In this document: positions 22,311 to 29,310 of the stretch, one piece after another
How the letters are laid out: every line of letters starts with the position of its first letter
Position numbering within the stretch: position 1 is the stretch's first letter
Assembly (NCBI GenBank): GCA_017405065.1
Contig: JAFRBD010000050.1
Span: forward strand, 1-40,744
Source: Ruminococcus sp.
GTDB taxonomy: Bacteria > Bacillota > Clostridia > Oscillospirales > Acutalibacteraceae
Reading direction: 5' to 3'
DNA: 40,744 nt
Notes under the pieces: model-generated
Told to the model about the DNA's origin: nothing
Database searches by the model: none
Seen by the model: the letters and a program-made list of their open reading frames with translations, nothing else
Position numbers and translations under genes: made by a program

Positions 22311-22529
22311 ATGTATGAAAATCTCAGAAATGCACTGAAAGCGAAGGGCATTTCACATAATGCGGCGGCGGCGGCTATAGGTATGCCTGAGCCTACTTTC
22401 CGCGGAAAAATGACCATTGAAGATAGGTCTTTTTCCATCGAGGAGGCTATACGCATCAAGATAAATCTTTTCCCTGAAATGGATATGATGTATCTTTTCC
22501 AGCGTGAGGAGACCACCAAGCCAGCATAA
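22311..22529 (+). CDS. Cro-like HTH protein
   Basis: 72 residues, ATG 22311 behind AAGGAGTGATAATATT. Residues 1-35 (LRNALKAKGISHNAAAAAIG then MPEPTFRGKM) form a helix-turn-helix; the rest (FSIEEAIRIKINLFPEMDM) resembles short phage Cro/antirepressor-type DNA-binding proteins. First gene after the early promoter, opposite the CI-like gene. Confidence 0.8.
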   Translation: MYENLRNALKAKGISHNAAAAAIGMPEPTFRGKMTIEDRSFSIEEAIRIKINLFPEMDMMYLFQREETTKPA

Positions 22530-22561
22530 CAAAAGCATTCAAGTACTAACATCCTCTGATA

Positions 22562-22591
22562 CCCCGAGCGGCGGCGGGGCAAGACCGCCGC
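22562..22591 (+). ncRNA. Structured leader hairpin, copy D
   Basis: CCCCGAGCGG block at 22562-22571 followed by a 7-bp stem GCGGCGG (22568-22574)/CCGCCGC (22585-22591) with loop starting CGGGGCA. It stands 14 bases before the start at 22606, on the other strand from copies A-C. Stem bases differ from the other copies but stay paired. Confidence 0.65.
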
Positions 22592-22605
22592 AGGGAGGAA
22601 AAACA

Positions 22606-22719
22606 ATGGCAAGTTTGACAAGGACTATCAGGCGCAAGCTCACGTTCAAGGGAATGAACAAGCGGCAAAAAGCGCACTGGAACGTTACAAAGGTAAAAAA
22701 GCATGATAGAAGCACCTAA
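22606..22719 (+). CDS. Very small basic protein
   Basis: 37 residues, ATG 22606 behind CAGGGAGGAAAAACA. Sequence MASLTRTIRRKLTFKGMNKR then a basic end (KVKKHDRST). Very basic, likely nucleic-acid binding. Small proteins of this type are common early in Clostridia phage operons. A structured leader (copy D) lies directly upstream. Overlaps the next gene by 17 bases. Confidence 0.7.
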   Translation: MASLTRTIRRKLTFKGMNKRQKAHWNVTKVKKHDRST

Positions 22720-22918
22720 AGAGTGGAAAGCGCTCGCTATGGTGACTATACAGGCGATCGAAAAAATCGACAAGAAGACAGGTCGAAAACAGCCGCTGTC
22801 AAAGTCGGTGCTGGAGTTCGGACAGTTTCTCGGACTGCTGGCGATCGCGGGCGGCAAGGACCTTGACGGAGGTGATGGCGATGAGCATGACGATAGACGA
22901 GATCAGGACAAGCAGTAA
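22703..22918 (+). CDS. Small hypothetical early protein
   Basis: 71 residues starting in the end of the previous gene. Helical core (EWKALAMVTIQAIEKIDKKT, LEFGQFLGLLAIAGG) and a very charged tail (DGDEHDDRRDQDKQ). No family recognised. Overlaps the next gene in another frame by 38 bases. Confidence 0.55.
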   Translation: MIEAPKEWKALAMVTIQAIEKIDKKTGRKQPLSKSVLEFGQFLGLLAIAGGKDLDGGDGDEHDDRRDQDKQ

Positions 22919-23114
22919 AACCATGCTCGCCCCCGCAGACGTATGCGGATTGCTGGGCGTTAGCGCATACTCTATAAACATCGCCGTAAAGCAGTACGGC
23001 GTGGAAGCCTTTCCCTTCCCGATCATGCGGGTCGGAACGCGGGTAAAGATACCGCGTTTGCAGTTTTTGCGTTTTATCACGGGTGAAGATGTTGAAAGGA
23101 GTGAGAGTGCATGA
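22881..23114 (+). CDS. Small winged-helix/HTH_17-like DNA-binding protein (excisionase-like)
   Basis: 77 residues from ATG 22881, eight bases after GGAGG. Residues 15-60 (MLAPADVCGLLGVSAYSINI, PFPIMRVGTRVKIPRLQFLR) have the layout of MerR/excisionase HTH_17 proteins: helix, turn, then a strand where R-x-G-x-R-x-x-x-P normally contacts DNA. It may act as excisionase or as an early regulator. Confidence 0.65.
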   Translation: MSMTIDEIRTSSKTMLAPADVCGLLGVSAYSINIAVKQYGVEAFPFPIMRVGTRVKIPRLQFLRFITGEDVERSESA

Positions 23115-23329
23115 AAGAGTACAAAAATAACTTTTTGCAGGACTTCGGCGACCTTTTGCGCGACTACTCCCGCGAAAAAGTCGATTATATCGACTATGAC
23201 GAGGAGCTGGAAGAAGTCTCAATCGGCATGAAAGGCGGCGGCGAGATCAACTGCGGAGTCGATGGCATGGATATCTTAGATATCGTTGATATGCTCGTTG
23301 ATATACTCCGCGAGGCGAGGGAGTGTTGA
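23111..23329 (+). CDS. Small acidic hypothetical protein
   Basis: 72 residues, ATGA overlap with the previous gene and GAAAGGAGTGAGAGTGC ahead. Very acidic (YIDYDEELEEVSIGMKGG, MDILDIVDMLVDIL). No family recognised; acidic early proteins may be DNA mimics but this is only a guess. Confidence 0.65.
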   Translation: MKEYKNNFLQDFGDLLRDYSREKVDYIDYDEELEEVSIGMKGGGEINCGVDGMDILDIVDMLVDILREAREC

Positions 23330-23333
23330 GCGT

Positions 23334-23993
23334 ATGAACTGTCTCAAAAATCCCCGCCGCCGCCCGAAGCTGATAAACGCGGTCGAATGCTATGAGCGGG
23401 CGTGCAACATCAACATCGTGCTCATAGCAAATTTTTTGGAAGCACTGCACGAACTCTACCCGAAGGACTTTGGGCGAACGGGGAAAGGGCGATTTCTCGA
23501 TAACTTCGTGCAGTCCGTGGACTACCTCAACGCCGACGACGACAGCGAGGTCAGGGAGTACCGCATGGCGCAAATGCTCGAAGAGCTGCCCTACGTCACA
23601 AAGGGGATCGCGGCGGATATTCTGAAAAAAGTCGCTTTGCAGGCGACTGCAAAAGATAGGGTCGTGCTCGACTCGCCGGAGTTCTGCGCGGGGCTCGTCG
23701 AAAACATCGTTCTCCTTCTCGCCACCCTGCACGAGGACTGCGGCTTCGGTGAGAAGCGTATCGGGCGCGTAATCGAGCGCTGGAAGCTCGGGAAGATCAC
23801 GGACGCGGAGCAGTATATGCGGGAGCATCTCGACTACAGCTCCGATCCCGTCCGGGAACGCCGCGACATGGAGGACAAGCTGCTCGACAGGAGCAGCCGA
23901 AAAGTCAGGAGCACAGCCCGCGAGCAGATCGACGCCCGCCGTGAGCTGGAAGCCCTAAAAGCATATCAAACCGAGGTGATAAAAAATGGATAG
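23334..23993 (+). CDS. Hypothetical early protein, helical
   Basis: 219 residues from ATG 23334; the frame is open further upstream but this start follows GGGAG and the previous stop. Largely helical with a C-terminal charged coiled coil (RERRDMEDKLLDRSSRKVRS). The region NCLKNPRRRPKLINAVECYE at the start and a later FGEKRIGRVIERW suggest a DNA-associated role. Family not recognised. Overlaps the following zinc-ribbon gene by 8 bases. Confidence 0.7.
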   Translation: MNCLKNPRRRPKLINAVECYERACNINIVLIANFLEALHELYPKDFGRTGKGRFLDNFVQSVDYLNADDDSEVREYRMAQMLEELPYVTKGIAADILKKVALQATAKDRVVLDSPEFCAGLVENIVLLLATLHEDCGFGEKRIGRVIERWKLGKITDAEQYMREHLDYSSDPVRERRDMEDKLLDRSSRKVRSTAREQIDARRELEALKAYQTEVIKNG

Positions 23994-24369
23994 CCATATA
24001 TACTGCTGCTCACGGTGCGGCGAGATCTTCGAAAGCAAGACCGACGAGGAGCTCTGCGCCAGCTGCCGCGTAGTCATGCAGAGATCGCGGGCGCAGACGA
24101 TCATCTACGAGCACACCTGCGAACGCTGCGGCAGCAAGTACAAAAGCAAAGGCAAAACGGCGCGGTACTGTCTCGACTGCCCGCAGGAGGTCCAGCGCGA
24201 AAAGGCGAAGAAGTGGAACGAGCGAGCCCGAACAGCACCACCGCCGAAGAAAAAGGCAGTCAAGCCCCCGGAGGAGCACCGAAGTATCGCCGAGATATGC
24301 AAGCTCGCCGAGCTCAACGGCATCACATACGGCAGGGCGGTCGCTCTAATCGAGGACGGCAAGCTATGA
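23986..24369 (+). CDS. Double zinc-ribbon protein
   Basis: 127 residues. Two zinc ribbons: CCSRCGEIFE with CASCR (residues 7-27), and CERCGSKYKS with CLDC (about 44-65). A basic proline-rich linker (APPPKKKAVKPPEEHRS) leads to a C-terminal helix pair (EICKLAELNGITYGRAVALI) like a small HTH. Likely a nucleic-acid binding early protein. Overlaps both neighbours. Confidence 0.75.
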   Translation: MDSHIYCCSRCGEIFESKTDEELCASCRVVMQRSRAQTIIYEHTCERCGSKYKSKGKTARYCLDCPQEVQREKAKKWNERARTAPPPKKKAVKPPEEHRSIAEICKLAELNGITYGRAVALIEDGKL

Positions 24370-24578
24370 GACTGATGGAACTGCTCGGCGTTCTTTCGCG
24401 CCGTGAGTTTATATATCTATACTACATCGACGAAAACGACAAGGAAGTCGTTTTATATTTCGGTGAGGCAGGCGGTACGACCATATACCCGCCCTTTTAC
24501 GGCTGCACCGTTCTGCGCGTGAGCCATATCGATGCGGGCATATCAATAGAAATCGAGGTGAAGAAAAATGCAGAATGA
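24366..24578 (+). CDS. Small hypothetical protein
   Basis: 70 residues, ATGA coupled to the zinc-ribbon gene. Beta-rich (EFIYLYYIDENDKEVVLYFG, TVLRVSHIDAGISIEIEV). No family recognised. Confidence 0.65.
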   Translation: MRLMELLGVLSRREFIYLYYIDENDKEVVLYFGEAGGTTIYPPFYGCTVLRVSHIDAGISIEIEVKKNAE

Positions 24579-24783
24579 GTTTAAGTTTTCGGCGAGTGAT
24601 CTTGCCTATTATGCTCTGCGGGAAATAAAACTCAGTCTCTCGGAGATGTACGAGGGCATGAGCGAGGACGAGCAGCACGCCTTTGATCTCGGCGAGATGT
24701 GGGGGCGGATACAAGTGGCGCTTGACGGTCCGGAGGACATCGAAAAGGTGGAGGAGGCTGAAATGCGTGATAAAATCCGATAA
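24568..24783 (+). CDS. Small acidic helical protein
   Basis: 71 residues behind GAGGTGAAGAAAA. Helical and acidic (SDLAYYALREIKLSLSEMYE, FDLGEMWGRIQVALD, EDIEKVEEAE). No family recognised. Overlaps neighbours at both ends. Confidence 0.65.
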   Translation: MQNEFKFSASDLAYYALREIKLSLSEMYEGMSEDEQHAFDLGEMWGRIQVALDGPEDIEKVEEAEMRDKIR

Positions 24784-24970
24784 GCCGCATTGGGAAGCCC
24801 CTGATATTTTCGGAAGATTTTACGCAATGTGTTCTGAGTGCGGAGCTATATATGATGCGAAAATATGCGAAGTCGCACGAAGTATAGAGAACTTCGTTTT
24901 TTATTTTGAAATGCCGCGGTTTTGTCCACATTGTGGCGTAGAAATGGAGGGTGAAGACGATGAACGATAG
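24767..24970 (+). CDS. Small zinc-ribbon protein
   Basis: 67 residues from GTG 24767, behind GGAGGAGGCTGAAATGC. Has CSECGAIYD (about residue 22) and FCPHCGVEME (about 54), a treble-clef or ribbon pair with 30 residues between. The open frame before 24767 is a shadow of the previous gene. Confidence 0.65.
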   Translation: MIKSDKPHWEAPDIFGRFYAMCSECGAIYDAKICEVARSIENFVFYFEMPRFCPHCGVEMEGEDDER

Positions 24971-25169
24971 AGAAAGAAAAACATACCTCGATTTTATGTA
25001 CAACCCCGACAACATCGGAAATTGCAAGGGCTGCCCCGAAAATCGCGGCTATGATGGGCACGAAGCGAACGGGCACCCTTGCGGGCAGCAGAATTGTTGG
25101 GTGGCGGTGCATTGCGCTGACAAGGCTTTTCGAGAAGCGGAGGAAAACGAAAATGAGCGTAGAGATTAA
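24960..25169 (+). CDS. Small cysteine-rich protein
   Basis: 69 residues from ATG 24960, behind GGAGGGTGAAGACG. Five Cys (CKGCPENRGY, PCGQQNCWVAVHC) suggest a metal site. No family recognised. Overlaps both neighbours. Confidence 0.65.
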   Translation: MNDRERKTYLDFMYNPDNIGNCKGCPENRGYDGHEANGHPCGQQNCWVAVHCADKAFREAEENENERRD

Positions 25170-25638
25170 GATTACTGATGAGCTGATAGGCTTCTGCTGC
25201 AAGAAACACGACACGCAGGAACTCTTAGAGCTCAATTTCTGGCGGCGGCTGATGAACTGCCTTTGCAAAGAAATTGTGAACGTTGGCGGATATTATACCG
25301 TCAGCGAGGTGGTTCTCGCGGAGAACACATATAACGAAATCGTGGCGTTTATCGTTGAGCATGGTTATAGCGGTGGCGAAGACGAAATATATTTGTCACA
25401 CCGTCACAATGACGGCGAGACATGGACGATAGTGAGAGCCACTATTAAATATTCGTACTGTCACGACGGCGGCGCATATGACGGTATGAAGAACGGTTTT
25501 ACAGTGTTCGTTCGTCCGGGAAACGATAATCATAAATTTATGAATTTGTGGGATGATGACGAAAAGCTAATTCGAAAAGGCATTGAAAAGGTGCTGACGT
25601 GCGAAGACTTCGGGCTGCTGAGCGGTATATATTTTTAA
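25153..25638 (+). CDS. Hypothetical early protein
   Basis: 161 residues from ATG 25153, within the end of the previous gene behind AAGCGGAGGAAAACGAAA. The first 35 residues of the longer open frame are a shadow. Mixed alpha/beta with several Cys and Tyr; MSVEIKITDELIGFCCKKHD at the start. No family recognised. Confidence 0.65.
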   Translation: MSVEIKITDELIGFCCKKHDTQELLELNFWRRLMNCLCKEIVNVGGYYTVSEVVLAENTYNEIVAFIVEHGYSGGEDEIYLSHRHNDGETWTIVRATIKYSYCHDGGAYDGMKNGFTVFVRPGNDNHKFMNLWDDDEKLIRKGIEKVLTCEDFGLLSGIYF

Positions 25639-25653
25639 AGGAGGGCAAAAACG

Positions 25654-25974
25654 ATGAACCGAACACAAGTAAACGGGAACAAAACTGAATGCCGAGCCGG
25701 AGACAAAGCGTTTTATCTGGCGTATATAGCCGAGCTGGAATCCGATCACGAAAAAGCTCTCCGTGAAAAGGACGAGCTGATCGAGTATTACGCGAAAACC
25801 GCCGAACTTGCCACTCAGCGCAAAAAGCAGGCTATCCGAAACAGCGAGCGCAGAGCAAAGCTCAATTTTTCCTACGCCGCGCTGCTGATAGCAGGCATGA
25901 TGATAGTGCCTTGGGCGCTGTGGCTCTGCGACTTTGCCTTAAAAAATTTCTGGCTGTGGAGTCAAGGGAAATGA
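25654..25974 (+). CDS. Small membrane protein with coiled coil
   Basis: 106 residues behind AAAGGAGGGCAAAAACG. Residues 22-68 form a charged coiled coil (AELESDHEKALREKDELIEY) and residues about 72-92 a membrane helix (YAALLIAGMMIVPWALWL). Probably anchored with the coiled coil in the cytoplasm. Function unknown; followed by the small RNA locus. Confidence 0.7.
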   Translation: MNRTQVNGNKTECRAGDKAFYLAYIAELESDHEKALREKDELIEYYAKTAELATQRKKQAIRNSERRAKLNFSYAALLIAGMMIVPWALWLCDFALKNFWLWSQGK

Positions 25975-25984
25975 GCATGAGCAC

Positions 25985-26049
25985 AAAAAAAGAGCCCGTC
26001 CCCGAAACGGAGACGAGCCCTCAGACGATATTTGAAAAGAGCAATCCAT
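25985..26049 (-). ncRNA. Antisense small RNA with own promoter and terminator
   Basis: Transcribed leftward from a near-perfect promoter at 26056-26084. After about 30 bases the transcript forms a long hairpin (arms about 26011-26022 and 25992-26003, loop GUUUC) followed by UUUUUUU (complement of 25985-25991). In the minus-strand RNA the arm mismatches are G-U pairs; on the plus strand they would be A-C clashes, so the minus strand is the structured one. Predicted length is about 65 bases. It lies in the gap between two early genes, facing against the operon. Confidence 0.75.
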
Positions 26050-26055
26050 GTTTAT

Positions 26056-26084
26056 ATTATACACCAAAATCCGCAGTTTGTCAA
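26056..26084 (-). promoter_or_regulatory. Promoter of the antisense small RNA
   Basis: Minus strand: TTGACA (26079-26084), 17-base spacer, TATAAT (26056-26061), full consensus. It faces against the early operon and has no leftward protein gene downstream, only the hairpin terminator at about 25985-26022. Confidence 0.85.
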
Positions 26085-26120
26085 GCCCGCGCCTACGATT
26101 TTGACGAAGGAGCCGTCACG

Positions 26121-26390
26121 ATGGAGCACTACGGCGGCAGATATCACGTCTTTCTGCTCGGCGAGGAGCAGGATAGGTACAGCGAGACCCAGATGTCAAA
26201 TCCGCGCATAGCGGCGATGCTGTTTGAGTCCTGCGTGAGCGTCTATCTTGGCGAAAAGATAGGGGCGTACCTCAAAAAAAAGGGATACAACCGTCTCATG
26301 GGCTGTAAGATCGACCTCCCGTGCGCCGACTGCAAGGCATACGGGCTCGACACGGCGGACAGTTGGTGCCGATTTAAAGATGGAGAGTAA
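26121..26390 (+). CDS. Hypothetical early protein
   Basis: 89 residues from ATG 26121, eight bases after GAAGGAG. The frame is open back to ATG 25971, overlapping the previous stop, but that would run through the small RNA and its promoter, so the shorter form is preferred; the longer one (139 residues) cannot be excluded. Reads MEHYGGRYHVFLLGEEQDRY and ends with a Cys group (DLPCADCKAYG ... SWCRF), perhaps a metal site. Confidence 0.6.
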   Translation: MEHYGGRYHVFLLGEEQDRYSETQMSNPRIAAMLFESCVSVYLGEKIGAYLKKKGYNRLMGCKIDLPCADCKAYGLDTADSWCRFKDGE

Positions 26391-26393
26391 AAA

Positions 26394-26609
26394 ATGCAAA
26401 AACAGTACGTCGATCACACCATATACGCCAGCAATCCGCAGGGGTACATATACAACGTCAACCACCCGCTCATCAACCACCTGTACCGCCAGTACAAGGA
26501 GCGGCACAACCTGCCGGGACATTTCCCGATTTCCGACAAGGAGCGGCGGCGGTTCGAGGCTATCATATCGCGGATGGTGGACGACGGGGTGATCGTCGTG
26601 AGAGGGTGA
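26394..26609 (+). CDS. Small hypothetical protein
   Basis: 71 residues behind GGAGAGTAAAA. Reads MQKQYVDHTIYASNPQGYIY, then a basic winged-helix-like region (PISDKERRRFEAIISRMVDD, VIVVRG). May bind DNA. Family not recognised. Confidence 0.65.
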   Translation: MQKQYVDHTIYASNPQGYIYNVNHPLINHLYRQYKERHNLPGHFPISDKERRRFEAIISRMVDDGVIVVRG

Positions 26610-26613
26610 TAAA

Positions 26614-27237
26614 ATGCAAAGAAGCAAAACGCCGATGTGGAAAAAGTCGTGCCTTGCAGCAGGGCTTTCGTGGGAAAACATGACGGAATGGCTCGAAGAA
26701 ATCGGTGAGAACGGCGACCCCTACGGATACGAGGACAGCTCGAAAGAGGGCTACTATAACGACTACAAGGAGCTTTTCGACGACCTTTCGGCAGGGGCGT
26801 ACAGTATGTTCGAGGTAATGACTGACTACAGCACTGAAAGCCTGCGGGAGATATGGAACGATATGACGGTCACGCTCCTGGGCGAGCTTTTCACGGTCTA
26901 CGGTTACGATGCCGCCGAATGCGATTATTTCAGGCTTGGGGACGGCTTCGAGGAAGAGCTCGCGGCGAAGGAAGCCGAAAAGCGGCTCATGAGATTGACA
27001 AAACCGGAACTCGTTCGGAACTTTCGGCGAGTGCTCAAAACGATTGTCATGTTTATGGATTTGAAATGCTCGCACGACTGCCTGACGGCGGTAGTGGACG
27101 AGCTCGACGAGAGGGGCGCACTTCTCGAACAGAAAAACGAAAGGATAAACGCACTGTACAAGGACCTCACGGGAAAGAGCGGCGAGCAGTTCGACGAAGA
27201 ATTGCGGAACCTTCCGCCGAGAATGTGGGTTGAATGA
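26614..27237 (+). CDS. Hypothetical early protein
   Basis: 207 residues behind GAGGGTGATAAA. Acidic N-terminal half rich in Tyr, Asp and Glu (YGYEDSSKEGYYNDYKELFD), helical C-terminal half (CLTAVVDELDERGALLEQKN). No family recognised. Lies directly before the PcfK/PcfJ-like pair. Confidence 0.7.
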   Translation: MQRSKTPMWKKSCLAAGLSWENMTEWLEEIGENGDPYGYEDSSKEGYYNDYKELFDDLSAGAYSMFEVMTDYSTESLREIWNDMTVTLLGELFTVYGYDAAECDYFRLGDGFEEELAAKEAEKRLMRLTKPELVRNFRRVLKTIVMFMDLKCSHDCLTAVVDELDERGALLEQKNERINALYKDLTGKSGEQFDEELRNLPPRMWVE

Positions 27238-27251
27238 AAAGGACGGATATT

Positions 27252-27665
27252 ATGAGTTATAAAGAGCAAGCCATAGCAAAAATCAACGAAGAACACATGA
27301 AAGCAAGGCTCACAAGTAAGGGGCAGGAGGTCGCAGGCTGTGTGATCGCCCAGCTGGAACATTTCTGCGAGCAAGAGGAAGAGTTTGCGCAGGCGGTCGT
27401 CTGGAGCACGAAGACGGTGCAGGAGTGCATCGAGAGCACGGTCAAGGGGGTCGGAAATGCTATATCCGATCTTGAGGTCTACGCCCGCGCCGCGCAGTTT
27501 TATTTCCCGGGGTCGAAAGTGAGATATATCCTCACGCTCGACCTGATCGGCGACGCCGCAGCGCCCGACATTACCGTCGCAGAAGGCGGCAAGGACGAAG
27601 AGCCGAAAAAGAAATCGCTGGAGTTTAGCTTTGACGCGCTTTTCGGAGGTGGTGGCGATGATTGA
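27252..27665 (+). CDS. PcfK-like protein
   Basis: 137 residues from ATG 27252, eight bases after AAAGGA; ATG 27234 has no ribosome site. The order of helices (LTSKGQEVAGCVIAQLEHFC, EEEFAQAVVWSTKTVQECIE, DLEVYARAAQFYF) fits the PcfK family first named on the conjugative plasmid pCF10. The C-terminus is acidic then Gly-rich (LFGGGGDD). PcfK and PcfJ are nearly always neighbours on plasmids and phages, as here with an 8-base overlap. Function is not established. Confidence 0.75.
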   Translation: MSYKEQAIAKINEEHMKARLTSKGQEVAGCVIAQLEHFCEQEEEFAQAVVWSTKTVQECIESTVKGVGNAISDLEVYARAAQFYFPGSKVRYILTLDLIGDAAAPDITVAEGGKDEEPKKKSLEFSFDALFGGGGDD

Positions 27666-29310
27666 TGAACAGATCACCGCAGAGTTTGAGAAGCCTCTCA
27701 CCGCCGAGATCATGGAGCAGATCAACCACGTTTTTACGCCGTACATTTTCTATAAACGCGACGGCAAGGACCAGACGGCAGGATATAAGGGATTTTGCAC
27801 GTACTGCCGGAGGGAGTTCGAGGTGAGCTATTCGATGATATGCCTTGATGGGTATACCCTTAAGCACCGCGATCACGCGACTTGCCCTTTTTGCAGGAAT
27901 GAGGCGATACTTTTTCATGAGAGTCGCGGGAAAAAGGTGCTGACGGAGTGTCGAAAGGTCGTTGTTTTCCGCAAAGCGGACGAAGATCATGTTTTCGCGC
28001 AGGGCTTTTACGTTTGGAAGATATACAACGTTTGTCGCGAAAAAAGTCTCAACAGTATTTTTAAGCCGGAGGAATGGGAAAAGGACCCGCCACTCGAACT
28101 CTCGGAAAGCTCCCGCTATTACTTTACACCGGAGCAGGTGCGACACTGGCGAATGGAGTACGACTATATCTATCATGAGTGCATTTGCTGGAACGAGATC
28201 AAAAATGCCGTCCGCGAGCCCTTCGGAAACGGCTTCGGCTTCCAGCGATACGCGGGGTATTTTTTTATAAATGAGAACGTCCTTGCTGATAGTTTCCTGC
28301 GGTATTCGGGCATGGAGCTCTATATGAGCCACGAGGTCAGCGGGTGGAAGGCGATGAAGTATCTCGTTTATTACTCATATCACCCCGTATGCGAGATGAT
28401 GCTGAAGCTCGGGCTCGGCGATTTTGTGATCGACGCCGTCGAGCTGAAAAAGCCGCACAAGAGATACATCGACTGGAACGGAAGCAAGCCGACGGAGATC
28501 TTCAAGGGCTCGACGATGGCGGAGTTTAAGGAGATGTGCAAAGCAAAGATAGATCCGAGCGAGTATATATGGTACAAGCAGCTACAGCGGCAGGGCTTCG
28601 GGCTCACGCTTTTGGAGGTCGTCACCCTGGGACGGAAGTACTTATACAAAAAAAAGAAGGTGATCGAGCTGATAAAGGAGTTTAATATCTCTTTTACGCG
28701 GCTCGAAAACTATCTGAAAAAATACATCGACAACGAGCTCAGCGGCGAGGGAGAGATGAGCGCCGCGCTGACCTACTGGGACGACTACCTGCAAGCGGCG
28801 GAGCGCATCGGCTACGATCTCACGGTCGAGCGGGTGCGAATGCCGAAGAACCTCACCGAAGCCCACGACCGCGCTGTCGCCATAGATACCGCGATGAAGC
28901 GCGAAGTCGAGGAAAAAGAGATGAAGGCGCTCACCGCGAAGCTCGAAAAGCTGTATGGATTCGAGTACGAGGATATGATGATCGTCGTGCCGCACTCCAT
29001 GCAGGAGATCATTGCGGAGGGAAAAGCCCTGAGCCACTGTGTCGGAGGATACGCTGAGCGGCACGCACGGGGCGAGACTATCATACTTTTCCTGCGGCAA
29101 AAAAGCGCCCCCGCCGTGCCGTGGTATACTATCGAGCTTGGCAAAGCATACCCGGGAAAGCAGATGATGATAAGGCAGTGCAGAGGATTTAAAAACAACA
29201 GAAAAATCCCGAAGCCGCAGAAAGTCAAGGACTTTGAGGCGGAGTTCTCGGAGTTTATCAAAAATCCGAAAAAGTATAAGAAAGCACATGAAAGGAAGAA
29301 ATCGGCATGA
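27658..29310 (+). CDS. PcfJ-like protein
   Basis: 550 residues from ATG 27658, behind GGAGGTGGTGGCG. An N-terminal zinc site (CTYCRREFEV near residue 47 and ATCPFC near 76) leads to a long middle domain. Near residue 455 stands the family signature ALSHCVGGYAERHARGE followed by TIILFLR. A basic tail closes the protein. PcfJ-like proteins occur on conjugative plasmids and in many Clostridia phages beside PcfK; the biochemical role is not known to me, though the zinc finger and basic tail point to nucleic acids. Confidence 0.85.
   Translation: MIDEQITAEFEKPLTAEIMEQINHVFTPYIFYKRDGKDQTAGYKGFCTYCRREFEVSYSMICLDGYTLKHRDHATCPFCRNEAILFHESRGKKVLTECRKVVVFRKADEDHVFAQGFYVWKIYNVCREKSLNSIFKPEEWEKDPPLELSESSRYYFTPEQVRHWRMEYDYIYHECICWNEIKNAVREPFGNGFGFQRYAGYFFINENVLADSFLRYSGMELYMSHEVSGWKAMKYLVYYSYHPVCEMMLKLGLGDFVIDAVELKKPHKRYIDWNGSKPTEIFKGSTMAEFKEMCKAKIDPSEYIWYKQLQRQGFGLTLLEVVTLGRKYLYKKKKVIELIKEFNISFTRLENYLKKYIDNELSGEGEMSAALTYWDDYLQAAERIGYDLTVERVRMPKNLTEAHDRAVAIDTAMKREVEEKEMKALTAKLEKLYGFEYEDMMIVVPHSMQEIIAEGKALSHCVGGYAERHARGETIILFLRQKSAPAVPWYTIELGKAYPGKQMMIRQCRGFKNNRKIPKPQKVKDFEAEFSEFIKNPKKYKKAHERKKSA

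Noticed and set aside
13861-22591. Leader hairpins A-D as CRISPR repeats or rho-independent terminators
   Set aside because: They are not in an array, have no spacers, differ in stem sequence and are not followed by T tracts.
25971-26120. N-terminal extension of the gene ending at 26390
   Set aside because: The frame is open, but it crosses a perfect leftward promoter and a terminator hairpin, while ATG 26121 has a strong ribosome site. Kept only as an alternative.
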